61,932 bases of DNA, taken from contig JBMOKT010000028.1 of NCBI GenBank assembly GCA_049323895.1, positions 1 to 61,932 on the forward strand, in the 5' to 3' direction. The translations under genes and the position numbers were made by a program. Under the pieces are notes generated by a model. The model was not told where the DNA came from and did not search any database. It saw nothing but the letters and a program-made list of their open reading frames with translations. This document shows positions 25,486 through 34,397 of the stretch, in pieces. Every line of letters starts with the position of its first letter. The first letter of the stretch is position 1. The stretch is from JBMOKT01 sp049323895 (GTDB lineage: Bacteria > Bacillota > Peptococcia > Peptococcales > BICA1-8).

Positions 25486-26871
25486 AATATCGCTCTTTAG
25501 CTTAATTAACCTATCATGTTCCGATGTCTCAAAGTAAATTCTTATTACATTCTCTGTACCAGATGCTCTAACCAGGCACCATCCTTCTTTAAAAATAAAT
25601 TTTTTTCCATCAATATTTATTGTTTGTATTAACTCCCATTGACCAATTTTAGTTTCTTTGAATTTACTAACCTTTTGAATTATTTTTTCTTTGTCTTCCT
25701 TGGTTATATGAAGGTCCACTCTTTCCTGATAGAGGCAACCGAACTTATCACAATTTTCCTCCCATAGGCTGCTTAAAGGTTTCTGAGTCCGCGCCAGCAT
25801 CTCTACAACCAACAGACTTGCCAATATACCGTCCTTTTCCGGGATATGTCCCTTAATGCTCATTCCGCCACTTTCTTCTGCACCAAAAATGGCGTTATCC
25901 TTTAAAAACCCTTCAGCTATATACTTAAATCCAACAGGTGTTTCTACTACTGGAATTTCAAATACATCGGCAATTTTGTCCAGCAGGTGGGTGGTTGCTA
26001 CTGTTCGGTAAACCGATCCTCTGAATTTTCTGGTTTCCATAAGATAGGGCAATAACAAGGAGGCTATTTGGTTTGGTGAATAAAATATCCCGTTTTCATC
26101 AATAATGCCAAACCGGTCGGCATCACCATCAAAGGCAACTCCCAAATCAGCACCTGTCACACTAATTGTTTCTCGTAACTCACCTAAGTTTTTTTCTACA
26201 GGGTCAGGATAAAGATTATTAAATAAGGGATCCTTGGTGTTATGTAAAACACTGATGTCAGCTAGGTTGCCCAAATAATTTTCATAATAGCCAATCCCGG
26301 CGCCAAATAAATAATCCACTACTATTTTGATACGGCTCTTTTCTATAAGTTCTTTATCTATTAAGTTATCTAAATGAGCAAAATAACTAGCTGCCGGGTC
26401 ATAATAACTGATGAATCCTGATTCACTGGCTTTTTTGAAAGCCAGTGATTTAGGCAGCTCTACCTTTTCAATTTCTTTTTCTATTTCAGCTGTTATCCCT
26501 TTATGGGCAGGTCCGGCATATTCTGGAATAAACTTTATTCCATGATAGTCATAAGGATTATGACTTGCAGTAAGCATAAATGCTCCATCAGCATTTCTGT
26601 CTTTAACCATAAATGCAGTAACAGGCGTGGGGGTCGCGCTATTAGTCAACAACACCTTAATACCGTTTCCTGCTAAAACTTCACACACCCTGGCCGCAAA
26701 TTTATCGGACAAAAAACGGTTGTCATAACCCACTACTATCTTCAGCCCAGATTTATTTAAATTTAAAAGATAATTAGCGATAGCCTGGGTTACTATAGCT
26801 AGATTGGAGAATGTAAAATCATCTGCAATTATTCCCCGCCAACCATCAGTCCCAAATTTTATATTTACCAC
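25462..26871 (-). CDS. Phosphoglucomutase/phosphomannomutase
   Basis: An alpha-D-phosphohexomutase of about 469 residues that interconverts hexose 6- and 1-phosphates. It has the phosphoserine loop TASHNPYDYHG, the magnesium loop FDGDADR, the sugar-binding GAEESGG and the phosphate-binding RASGTEN near the C-terminus. The start is taken as GTG at 26871, eight bases after GGAG, giving a beginning of VNIKFGTDGWRG typical of the family; an ATG six codons upstream (26889) touches the previous stop and has no site. It is last in the isomerase-kinase-mutase run, so it can turn glucose 6-phosphate into glucose 1-phosphate for glycogen. Confidence 0.92.
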   Translation of the reverse strand: MVNIKFGTDGWRGIIADDFTFSNLAIVTQAIANYLLNLNKSGLKIVVGYDNRFLSDKFAARVCEVLAGNGIKVLLTNSATPTPVTAFMVKDRNADGAFMLTASHNPYDYHGIKFIPEYAGPAHKGITAEIEKEIEKVELPKSLAFKKASESGFISYYDPAASYFAHLDNLIDKELIEKSRIKIVVDYLFGAGIGYYENYLGNLADISVLHNTKDPLFNNLYPDPVEKNLGELRETISVTGADLGVAFDGDADRFGIIDENGIFYSPNQIASLLLPYLMETRKFRGSVYRTVATTHLLDKIADVFEIPVVETPVGFKYIAEGFLKDNAIFGAEESGGMSIKGHIPEKDGILASLLVVEMLARTQKPLSSLWEENCDKFGCLYQERVDLHITKEDKEKIIQKVSKFKETKIGQWELIQTINIDGKKFIFKEGWCLVRASGTENVIRIYFETSEHDRLIKLKSDILEWLQIN

Positions 26872-26889
26872 TCTACCATCTCCAGACAT

Positions 26890-27660
26890 TTACTTAGTTA
26901 TTTGTGGATTCACTAAAACCGCCAATAATTCCTCCTCTTCATAAATAGCTTTATATAAGGGTTTATCAAAATTAAATTTAAATTGAGGACTTTCTTGATA
27001 ATCAATTTCTTCTAAAACCAAGTTGTGTTGATATGCAATATTAGGGAGCCATTTGGGTTTATGATTTTCTTCCACTTCATAAAAAGCCCCGCCCCTTTTT
27101 CTCATAATCGGTCCATAATCTGATTTGAATTCTGAGGCGACCCAGTTTGCCATAACAAGGGTCTCTTGATAAGGGTTAATAGTTATATGACCATAACCGG
27201 GAGGAATATAAACTATATCCCCTTCTTTTGCTTTAACTACAACAACCCTTTCTACTTCATCGGAGCTAGGCTTCTTCTTTTGCAGCAAGTAATGCGCTTC
27301 TCCCATTATTATTTGATAAATTTCAGGATAAGTAAGGTCGGTTCCAGGTTTCAGAGGGTGGTAATGACCTGCAGTTTTTATATATTCTTTTCCGATTTTG
27401 CCTGGCGGTATAATAGTAATGTCATAGCGCAAGCCTCTGTTTTTTATCCTATCCTCATCAGCTATAAAATGCACATCCCGATACATATAGTATAATCTTC
27501 TTTGCTCCTCATCATTTTCCGAGAGGATTACCTCTTTCATTTGACCTAGGGTTCTAATATCAACTTCTTCGGAAATTACCCCTTCTGTCAGTATTAGCTG
27601 TAAATTTTCTGTGTCAACCTTTAAAGGTAAACCTGATTGTAAAGATACATCGACTAACAT
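26890..27660 (-). CDS. Cupin-type (archaeal-like) phosphoglucose isomerase
   Basis: A 256-residue protein of the cupin phosphoglucose isomerase family, unrelated in fold to the common Pgi. The metal-binding cupin motifs are visible: TAGHYHPLKPGTDLTYPEIYQI and, later, VYIPPGYGHITINP. It interconverts glucose and fructose 6-phosphates. ATG start at 27660 with AGGAGG upstream. It overlaps nothing and abuts the ROK kinase gene (one base gap) and the mutase. The N-terminal 80 residues and the C-terminal 50 are longer than the minimal archaeal enzyme. Confidence 0.85.
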   Translation of the reverse strand: MLVDVSLQSGLPLKVDTENLQLILTEGVISEEVDIRTLGQMKEVILSENDEEQRRLYYMYRDVHFIADEDRIKNRGLRYDITIIPPGKIGKEYIKTAGHYHPLKPGTDLTYPEIYQIIMGEAHYLLQKKKPSSDEVERVVVVKAKEGDIVYIPPGYGHITINPYQETLVMANWVASEFKSDYGPIMRKRGGAFYEVEENHKPKWLPNIAYQHNLVLEEIDYQESPQFKFNFDKPLYKAIYEEEELLAVLVNPQITK

Positions 27661-27661
27661 C

Positions 27662-28624
27662 TTAACCTCCTATTGTTCCGATTTCTTTTAAGAAAAGACT
27701 AGCGCCACCTATTAAGCCTGCATTATTGCCCAATTTTGCTTTTTTAATTATTACCGAGTCTTTGAGTGAAGGAAAGACATACTTGCTTACTTTTTCCTCG
27801 AGCCCTATGGTAAATTCATTGTGCAAATCCATCACTCCTCCGCCCAAAATAATGCATTGGGGATTTAAAATATTAATTAAATTTGCCAGCCCTATAGCCA
27901 GATATTCTTGTACATCATTAATAATCTCAACAACAAGGTAATCATTTTCCTGCCAGGCTTTAAATATTTCCTTGATTGTTAGAGAGTCTGGTTCTCCTCT
28001 TGAATAATTATCCAGCACAGTATCTGTACTAGCATTTCTTTGTTCAACAGCCTTTTTAACAATAGCTGTTGCAGATACCAGCGCCTCCCAGCAGCCTCTG
28101 CTTCCACAGGGACATAAAGGTCCATCCTTTACAATTATCATATGTCCCGCTTCAGGTGCCAAGCCCGAGGTGCCAATAAAAAGCTTATTATCCAAAATTA
28201 CTCCGGAACCAATCCCTGTTCCTATAGTTATACAGACTATATTTTTATAACCACAGCCTGCACCAAAATGATATTCCCCTAAACAAGCAGCACTGGCATC
28301 GTTAATAATTCTTACCTCAGTTCCTGCAGCCTCTCCAATTATTCTTCCTATCTCTATACCTGTCCAATTTAGGTTAGGGCTGTATATGCAGGCACCAGAC
28401 TTACTATTAATAGAGCCGGCTAAAGCAATCCCAATACCTTTTATAAATTCGTGTTCCTGATAATAAGTAATTAAATTAGCAACTGTTCCCAGTACATGCT
28501 TAGGTCCTTGAGCAGAATTGGTTGGAATAATCTGCACATCCTTGATGTCTCCATTCTGATTTACTAAACCGGCTTTTATAGAAGTACCTCCAATATCTAG
28601 TCCTAAAATATATGTTTCTCCCAT
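27662..28624 (-). CDS. ROK-family glucokinase
   Basis: A 320-residue ROK-family sugar kinase. It has the phosphate-binding start LGLDIGGTSIKAG, the catalytic aspartate in INDASAACLGE, the second phosphate loop TIGTGIGSG, and the zinc site CPCGSRGCWE with the histidine of EAGHMI. ATG start at 28624, with GAGGTG upstream. It phosphorylates free glucose released by the neighbouring glucanotransferase and glycosidase. Other hexoses cannot be excluded. Confidence 0.9.
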   Translation of the reverse strand: MGETYILGLDIGGTSIKAGLVNQNGDIKDVQIIPTNSAQGPKHVLGTVANLITYYQEHEFIKGIGIALAGSINSKSGACIYSPNLNWTGIEIGRIIGEAAGTEVRIINDASAACLGEYHFGAGCGYKNIVCITIGTGIGSGVILDNKLFIGTSGLAPEAGHMIIVKDGPLCPCGSRGCWEALVSATAIVKKAVEQRNASTDTVLDNYSRGEPDSLTIKEIFKAWQENDYLVVEIINDVQEYLAIGLANLINILNPQCIILGGGVMDLHNEFTIGLEEKVSKYVFPSLKDSVIIKKAKLGNNAGLIGGASLFLKEIGTIGG

Positions 28625-28637
28625 AGTTCACCTCAAT

Positions 28638-30110
28638 TTACCTCTTGTACACCTTTACCAAATGTTCTAACTTCATCTCGATATCTTTGCTTAAATCCCC
28701 TCTTTTAAATCTCCAATTCCAGTTGTTACCTAAGGTTCCCGGATAGTTCATTCGTGCTGAACTATCTAAGCACAGTATATCCTGGAGGGGAATTATGGCT
28801 AAAACAGAGCTAGACTGGAATGCTATTTCTATAAAATGCCAGCAGATTTTTTCGCCATTCATATTATTAGATATTTGTTCCAAATTCTCCTTCAGATAGT
28901 TTTTTTTATACCAGCCCCAGATAGTATCATTATCATGGGTGCCTGTATAGACCACTGAATTAATTTCAAAATTTAGAGGCAAGGTAACCTCCTGGGTTGT
29001 ATCTTCTAAAATAAATTGCAGTATTTTCATCCCCGGGAAACCGAACTTATTTTTTAACTGCTCTACTTCCACAGTGATAATCCCCAAATCCTCAGCAATC
29101 ACAGGCAATTTCCCCAGGTTTTTTTCTAAAGTACTAAAAAATTTTTCCCCAGGTCCTTTGACCCATTTACCGTTAACAGCGGTTTCCTCACCAAAGGGTA
29201 TCGCCCAATAAGCCTCGAAACCTCTAAAATGGTCCACACGCACGATATCAGCCATGGATAAAATATTGCTAAACCTTTGCCTCCACCATTGATACCCATC
29301 TTCTTCCATACGTATCCAATCATAATGGGGATTGCCCCACAACTGACCTGTCTCACTAAAATAGTCAGGGGGGACTCCGGCAACTTTTATGGGGTTTTGT
29401 TCTTCGTCCAATGAGAATAAATAAGGATTAGCCCAAACATCTGCACTGTCTAAAGATACAAAAATTGGAATATCACCAATAATTTGTATGCCCTTTGAAT
29501 TACAATATTCTTTTAAATGCTGCCATTGACTGAAAAACTTATACTGTAAAAATTTATGATATTCAATATCATTCCCAAGTAATTTTTTATAATAGTTTAA
29601 AGCTGCTTCATCCCTATGTACTAACATCCTCTCCCATTTATTCCAACTAGATCCGCCGTAGTAAGCTTTTAGAGCCATAAATAAGGAATAATTTTCCAGC
29701 CAAAGAACATTGTCTTTTAAGAAATCTTGATACATAGTTGACTCATTAGATTTGAATCTTTTAAAAGCTTTTCTAAATAAATTATCCTTAAAGCTTTTAA
29801 CTTTCTCAAATTCCACTTGTTCTTTATTAAAGTGGGGAATATTCTCTATTTCTTTTCCTTCTAAAAGCCCTTCCTGAATCAGGTTATCTGGGCTGATTAA
29901 TAAGGGGTTTCCAGCAAAAGCCGAAAAAGCTTGGTAAGGAGATTCACCATAACCGGGAGGATTAAGGGGCAAAATTTGCCAGTACTTTTGTTTGCTGTTA
30001 GCTAAAAAATCTACAAATTTATAGGCTTCCGGACCAAGGTCACCTATTCCATAAATACCAGGCAACGAGGTAGGATGCAAAAGCACCCCACTTCCTTTTA
30101 TTAGTTTCAT
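28638..30110 (-). CDS. malQ: 4-alpha-glucanotransferase (GH77, amylomaltase)
   Basis: A 490-residue GH77 enzyme that transfers maltodextrin units and frees glucose. Family signatures are GVLLHPTSLPGIYGIGDLG at the N-terminus, GESPYQAFSAFAGNPLLI, the nucleophile aspartate in VRVDHFRGFEAYW, the acid/base glutamate in IAEDLG, and the third acid in GTHDNDTIWGW. The start ATG overlaps the stop of the GH13 gene by four bases (ATGA), implying translational coupling. Confidence 0.95.
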   Translation of the reverse strand: MKLIKGSGVLLHPTSLPGIYGIGDLGPEAYKFVDFLANSKQKYWQILPLNPPGYGESPYQAFSAFAGNPLLISPDNLIQEGLLEGKEIENIPHFNKEQVEFEKVKSFKDNLFRKAFKRFKSNESTMYQDFLKDNVLWLENYSLFMALKAYYGGSSWNKWERMLVHRDEAALNYYKKLLGNDIEYHKFLQYKFFSQWQHLKEYCNSKGIQIIGDIPIFVSLDSADVWANPYLFSLDEEQNPIKVAGVPPDYFSETGQLWGNPHYDWIRMEEDGYQWWRQRFSNILSMADIVRVDHFRGFEAYWAIPFGEETAVNGKWVKGPGEKFFSTLEKNLGKLPVIAEDLGIITVEVEQLKNKFGFPGMKILQFILEDTTQEVTLPLNFEINSVVYTGTHDNDTIWGWYKKNYLKENLEQISNNMNGEKICWHFIEIAFQSSSVLAIIPLQDILCLDSSARMNYPGTLGNNWNWRFKRGDLSKDIEMKLEHLVKVYKR

Positions 30111-32104
30111 TTTTCCCTCACGTCAAATTGATTTAATTTATTCAGCAGCAGTTTCCCTTCCAACTGTTCGAGCTTCAAGGACAAAAACCCTTGCTTTACA
30201 AGATGCTCCTGCTTATCTTCCAGTAGGTTATTTAATTTTCCTTCTGAAAGATACTTGCTCAGATCTAGTGTAATCTCCATCTGAGAGTAAATACTTCGGT
30301 TTACGACAAGAACAGCAAAATTATCATTTTTTTGATGGTTAAATACATCCCTGCCGCCTTGGACTATTCTAACAAAACCAAATACATCCTTATTGATTTC
30401 TAGGGGAAACCAGTGCCCTGTTTTAAAAACATCGTACTTATTCCTTAAATTTATTATTTTTTTATACCAGCCTAAAAGCTCCTGGTCCTCATTTCCCCAA
30501 GGATATGTTCCTCTATTAAAAGGATCTTTATATCCCTCCAGCCCCGCTTCATCGCCATAATATATACATGGAACACCCGGAAAGGTCATTTGGATTAAAG
30601 CCAATAGTTTTAACCGCTTAACGGCTAATTTTTTCTGAGAAGCACTTAACTTATAATTGCTCTGTTCTTCCGGCGTTAAAGAATCGGCATCTGGAGTATC
30701 TCCTAACACCGTAAGTGCCCTAGGTACATCATGACTACCGATGATATTCATATTAGCAAAAAAGTTATGTGCAGGGTAATTTTCATGGAAGCTCAACAAA
30801 GCCAGATTGGCTTCATGAGCATTCCTGTAACCATTAAAAAAATCCAGCATTATTTCTCGAAAAGGGTAATTCATAACTGAATCCAATTCTTCTCCGAGAA
30901 AATATTCCCTAAGTTTGTGATAACTAACCTTACGGGAAGCATCCTCCCACACTTCACCAATTAAAACAGACTCAGGATCTAGCGCCTTCATAGCCCTTCT
31001 AATTTCTTTTATAAATTCATCTGGTAATTCATCGGCAACATCCAGGCGCCAACCTTTGGCTCCCATTTTCAGCCAATATTTAATTACGCTGTTGTCGGCA
31101 TGTATGACAAAATTTCGATAATCAGGATCCATTTCATTAACATTTGGCAAGGTATCAATACCCCACCAGCAGTGGTATTCATCACAATATCTTTTAAAGG
31201 AGTACCAGGAAAAATAAGGTGAATCTTCGGATTGATAGGCACCGATACTATCATAATTACCTTCCTTATTAAAATAGATACTGTCACTGCCGGTATGGCT
31301 AAATACACCATCTAGTATGATTTTGATACCCTGTTCTTGCGCCTTTACACATAAGACCCGGAAAGTTTCATTATCGCCAAACATAGAATCAATTTTTTTA
31401 TAATCTGCCGTATCATACTTATGATTACTAGGGGCCTCGAAAATTGGGTTTAAATAGATTACATTTATGCCAAGTTCTTTTAAATAGACAAGCTTTTCAG
31501 TAATTCCTATTAAGTTACCGCCATAAATATCATATCCCTGAATTTCTCCTGTTTTTTTATTTATGCGATAAGGCTTTACATTTTCCTCCCAATCTGGATA
31601 GTGATAATCATATTTATTCTTCTTTGTGCCAATTATTTGTTTTTCTTCAAGTCCATTAAAGAATCTGTCGACAAATATTTGATACATTACCGATTCTTTA
31701 AACCACTGGGGAGTAGCAGCACCTTCCTTATAAACGGTAATTTGATAGGATGGCGGCTCCCACTCCTGGCTTATCCCTGCTCCTCCATAATTTGTTAGAT
31801 TTCCATAATAATATTTCTTTCCCTCTAAATAAATAATAAAGTAATACCACAACTGCAATGGCTTAGCCGGGACCTTAATTGTTTTCTCATAAATCCTTTT
31901 AGTTTCTTGTATTTCAATTAACTGCATTTCCGCCAATTCTTCCCTTTCACCCTGCCATAAGCGCAAAATAACTTTATCTACAGGGCGCCATGTCTCAATC
32001 TTTAGTCTAACCTCCTGATTACAGGGAACCGCTCCAAAAGGATTGCGGTAATAAACATCATGTGAATTATGAAAAATCCAATCCTTAACCACAAACTTAT
32101 ACAC
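30107..32104 (-). CDS. GH13 alpha-glycosidase (neopullulanase/cyclomaltodextrinase-like)
   Basis: A 665-residue GH13 enzyme without signal peptide, hence cytoplasmic. An N-terminal beta-sandwich (about 1-125) precedes the barrel. Catalytic positions are GWRLDVADELP (nucleophile Asp), LIGEVWED (acid/base Glu) and IIGSHDVPR (Asp). YGDEAGLEGYKDP near the end of the barrel is typical of neopullulanase-like members. It cuts alpha-1,4 (perhaps alpha-1,6) bonds in maltodextrins or cyclodextrins. The start is GTG at 32104 with a GGAAG site upstream. First gene of the minus-strand glucan operon. Confidence 0.9.
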   Translation of the reverse strand: MYKFVVKDWIFHNSHDVYYRNPFGAVPCNQEVRLKIETWRPVDKVILRLWQGEREELAEMQLIEIQETKRIYEKTIKVPAKPLQLWYYFIIYLEGKKYYYGNLTNYGGAGISQEWEPPSYQITVYKEGAATPQWFKESVMYQIFVDRFFNGLEEKQIIGTKKNKYDYHYPDWEENVKPYRINKKTGEIQGYDIYGGNLIGITEKLVYLKELGINVIYLNPIFEAPSNHKYDTADYKKIDSMFGDNETFRVLCVKAQEQGIKIILDGVFSHTGSDSIYFNKEGNYDSIGAYQSEDSPYFSWYSFKRYCDEYHCWWGIDTLPNVNEMDPDYRNFVIHADNSVIKYWLKMGAKGWRLDVADELPDEFIKEIRRAMKALDPESVLIGEVWEDASRKVSYHKLREYFLGEELDSVMNYPFREIMLDFFNGYRNAHEANLALLSFHENYPAHNFFANMNIIGSHDVPRALTVLGDTPDADSLTPEEQSNYKLSASQKKLAVKRLKLLALIQMTFPGVPCIYYGDEAGLEGYKDPFNRGTYPWGNEDQELLGWYKKIINLRNKYDVFKTGHWFPLEINKDVFGFVRIVQGGRDVFNHQKNDNFAVLVVNRSIYSQMEITLDLSKYLSEGKLNNLLEDKQEHLVKQGFLSLKLEQLEGKLLLNKLNQFDVREK

Positions 32105-32292
32105 CTATCTTCCTTTTCTTTGTGGGATTTTACTATTTTTATGATTTTTTAATAATTATTTGGAAATAAATAATTAATGTTTGGAAATTATTTTGTCACA
32201 AATATTTATAGATTATCCGATAACAACAAGCAAAAATTCTCGATTAATCATTTAGAAAATACAAATTAATACTTTTGGAAAGGAGTAAAGAA

Positions 32293-32778
32293 ATGCTGCA
32301 TTTACAAGATTCTTTAATTTCCGCCCAGGACTATATGGAGCCTGATTATTATTTACCGGAAAAATATGAAGAGACGTTTATTGTTTTAATGATTCGGGAT
32401 CCACAAAATGTCTTTGCTTATTGGGAAGTAGCAAAAAAAACAACAGATGAGATGATTGGAAAATATGGTGAAGAAAATATTAAAACTTCAAAAATAGCCA
32501 TTCGTCTAACATGGCCTAATAACTCTACGGAAACAATAATTACCAATAACCATGCCCGAAGTTGGTATATCTCTGTGGCAGATAAAGGTCTCCCCAGCTT
32601 CGGTGAACTAGGTTTAATTCTCGCTGACAATACATTTATTACCCTAGCCCGATCTAATTACCTTGGAAATTATTTTTCACCTTATCATCTGGAAAACAGT
32701 CTCCAAGGAATTACCTTAAATAAGTGGCACTCAGGTATCTCCTCACTAAATTTTCAAACTAAGCAAGGAAAGGATTGA
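32293..32778 (+). CDS. DUF4912 protein
   Basis: A 161-residue protein of the DUF4912 group, recognised by the central motif FIVLMIRDPQNVFAYWEVAKKT and the later NHARSWYISVADKGLPSFGELGL-like region. No signal or membrane segment. The start is the ATG at 32293, seven bases after AAGGAG; a TTG six codons earlier overlaps that site. It lies six bases before a GH57 gene and heads the plus-strand glucan operon. Function is not known; the company suggests a role in glycogen handling, perhaps polymer or protein binding. Confidence 0.75.
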   Translation: MLHLQDSLISAQDYMEPDYYLPEKYEETFIVLMIRDPQNVFAYWEVAKKTTDEMIGKYGEENIKTSKIAIRLTWPNNSTETIITNNHARSWYISVADKGLPSFGELGLILADNTFITLARSNYLGNYFSPYHLENSLQGITLNKWHSGISSLNFQTKQGKD

Positions 32779-32784
32779 TTTCTA

Positions 32785-34368
32785 TTGGAAAAAGGGTTTC
32801 TCGCTCTAGTTTTGCATAACCATTTACCCTTTATCAGGCACCCTGAACATGATGAGTTCCTGGAAGAACGTTGGTTATTTGAAGCTTCCCTGGAAACATA
32901 TTTACCCCTTTTGCAGATATTAGAACAGCTGCATTTGGATGGAGTAGATTACAAAATTACCTTATCCTTTTCACCATCCCTTTTAACTATGTTTAACGAC
33001 CCTCTTTTACAAAACAGGTTTCAAAAACACATGGAAAAGCTCTTAGAATTAGGTGATAAGGAAATTAATCGTACCCGCGGCTTGCAGGAATTTAGTTTGG
33101 CAGAGATGTATAAAAATAGAATATTTAAAATGTACCAATTTTATCAAGAGCGTTGCAGGGGCAATATCATTAATATTCTTAGGGATTTAAATTCTACGGG
33201 GAAGATAGAACTTATCACCTGTGCAGCTACCCATGGTTTTCTGCCGTTTATGGAACAAAAAGCAGCCAAGGCACAAATTGCAACTGCAGTAAGTACCTTT
33301 CAAAAGCTTTTTAATTTTGTGCCCCAAGGAATGTGGCTGCCGGAAAGTGCTTATGTTCCTGGTTTGGAGGAAATACTAAAAGAGTTTGGCATTAAGTATT
33401 TTTTCTTGGAGACCCATGGGATAATATATGCAAATCCACCCAGCAATACCCATAGTATATACGCAGCGGTTCAATGCCCCAACGGAGTAACAGCTTTTGG
33501 TCGTGACCCGGAATCATCAAAACAGGTATGGAGTAAAGATGAAGGATATCCGGGGGATTTTAATTATCGGGAATATTACCGGGATATTGGTTTTGATCTT
33601 CCCTTGGAGTATATTGCAAATTATATTCATCCAGATGGAATTCGATTAAATACCGGGTTTAAATATTATAAGATAACCGGAAAAAATAATCATAAAGAAC
33701 TTTATGACCCTTTTGCAGCACGGGAAAAAGCTGCAGAACACGCAGGAAACTTTATTTTTAATCGGCAAAAGCAAATAGAACACCTGGTTTCCCTAATGGA
33801 TAGGAAACCGCTAGTAACGGCACCTTTTGATGGAGAATTATTTGGTCACTGGTGGTTCGAAGGACCAGTCTGGCTGGATATATTATTAAGAAAAATTCAT
33901 TATGACCAGGATATTATAAAAACAATCCTGCCCAGCCAATACTTAAATATCTACCCGGAAAATCACGTGGCACAGCCAGCAATGTCCAGTTGGGGACACA
34001 ACGGATATTTCGAGGTATGGCTCAATGACAGCAATGACTGGGTATATAGACATTTGCATAAAGCAGCCGGTTTTATGACGGAATTAGCTGATAATTACCC
34101 TCATACCTCAGGCATAGAAAAAAAAGCATTGCAACAGGCGGCTCGCGAACTTCTTTTAGCGCAGGCAAGCGACTGGGCTTTTATCATGAAAACAAACACC
34201 ATGGTAGATTACGCCAAAAAGAGAACTATCGACCATTTAGGAAGATTTTTTAAGATCTACAATGACATAAAAAATAAGCAAATTAATGCAGAGTGGTTAG
34301 ACATTATTAATAAAAAAAATAATATCTTTCCGGAAATTGATTATACTTTATATGCTTCCACCAAATAA
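32785..34368 (+). CDS. 1,4-alpha-glucan branching enzyme, GH57 type
   Basis: A 527-residue GH57 protein with a C-terminal DUF1957-type helical part. The N-terminal signature is LVLHNHLPFIRHPEH. The probable nucleophile is the glutamate in GMWLPESAYVPG and the acid/base the aspartate in APFDGELFGHWWFEGP. SSWGHNGYFEVWL also matches branching-type members. It introduces alpha-1,6 branches into an alpha-1,4 glucan. The start is TTG at 32785 with AAAGGA about twelve bases upstream, a loose spacing. Followed after 29 bases by the phosphorylase gene. Confidence 0.87.
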   Translation: MEKGFLALVLHNHLPFIRHPEHDEFLEERWLFEASLETYLPLLQILEQLHLDGVDYKITLSFSPSLLTMFNDPLLQNRFQKHMEKLLELGDKEINRTRGLQEFSLAEMYKNRIFKMYQFYQERCRGNIINILRDLNSTGKIELITCAATHGFLPFMEQKAAKAQIATAVSTFQKLFNFVPQGMWLPESAYVPGLEEILKEFGIKYFFLETHGIIYANPPSNTHSIYAAVQCPNGVTAFGRDPESSKQVWSKDEGYPGDFNYREYYRDIGFDLPLEYIANYIHPDGIRLNTGFKYYKITGKNNHKELYDPFAAREKAAEHAGNFIFNRQKQIEHLVSLMDRKPLVTAPFDGELFGHWWFEGPVWLDILLRKIHYDQDIIKTILPSQYLNIYPENHVAQPAMSSWGHNGYFEVWLNDSNDWVYRHLHKAAGFMTELADNYPHTSGIEKKALQQAARELLLAQASDWAFIMKTNTMVDYAKKRTIDHLGRFFKIYNDIKNKQINAEWLDIINKKNNIFPEIDYTLYASTK

Positions 34369-34397
34369 TAATTAAAAAATACAAGGGGAGGATTACT

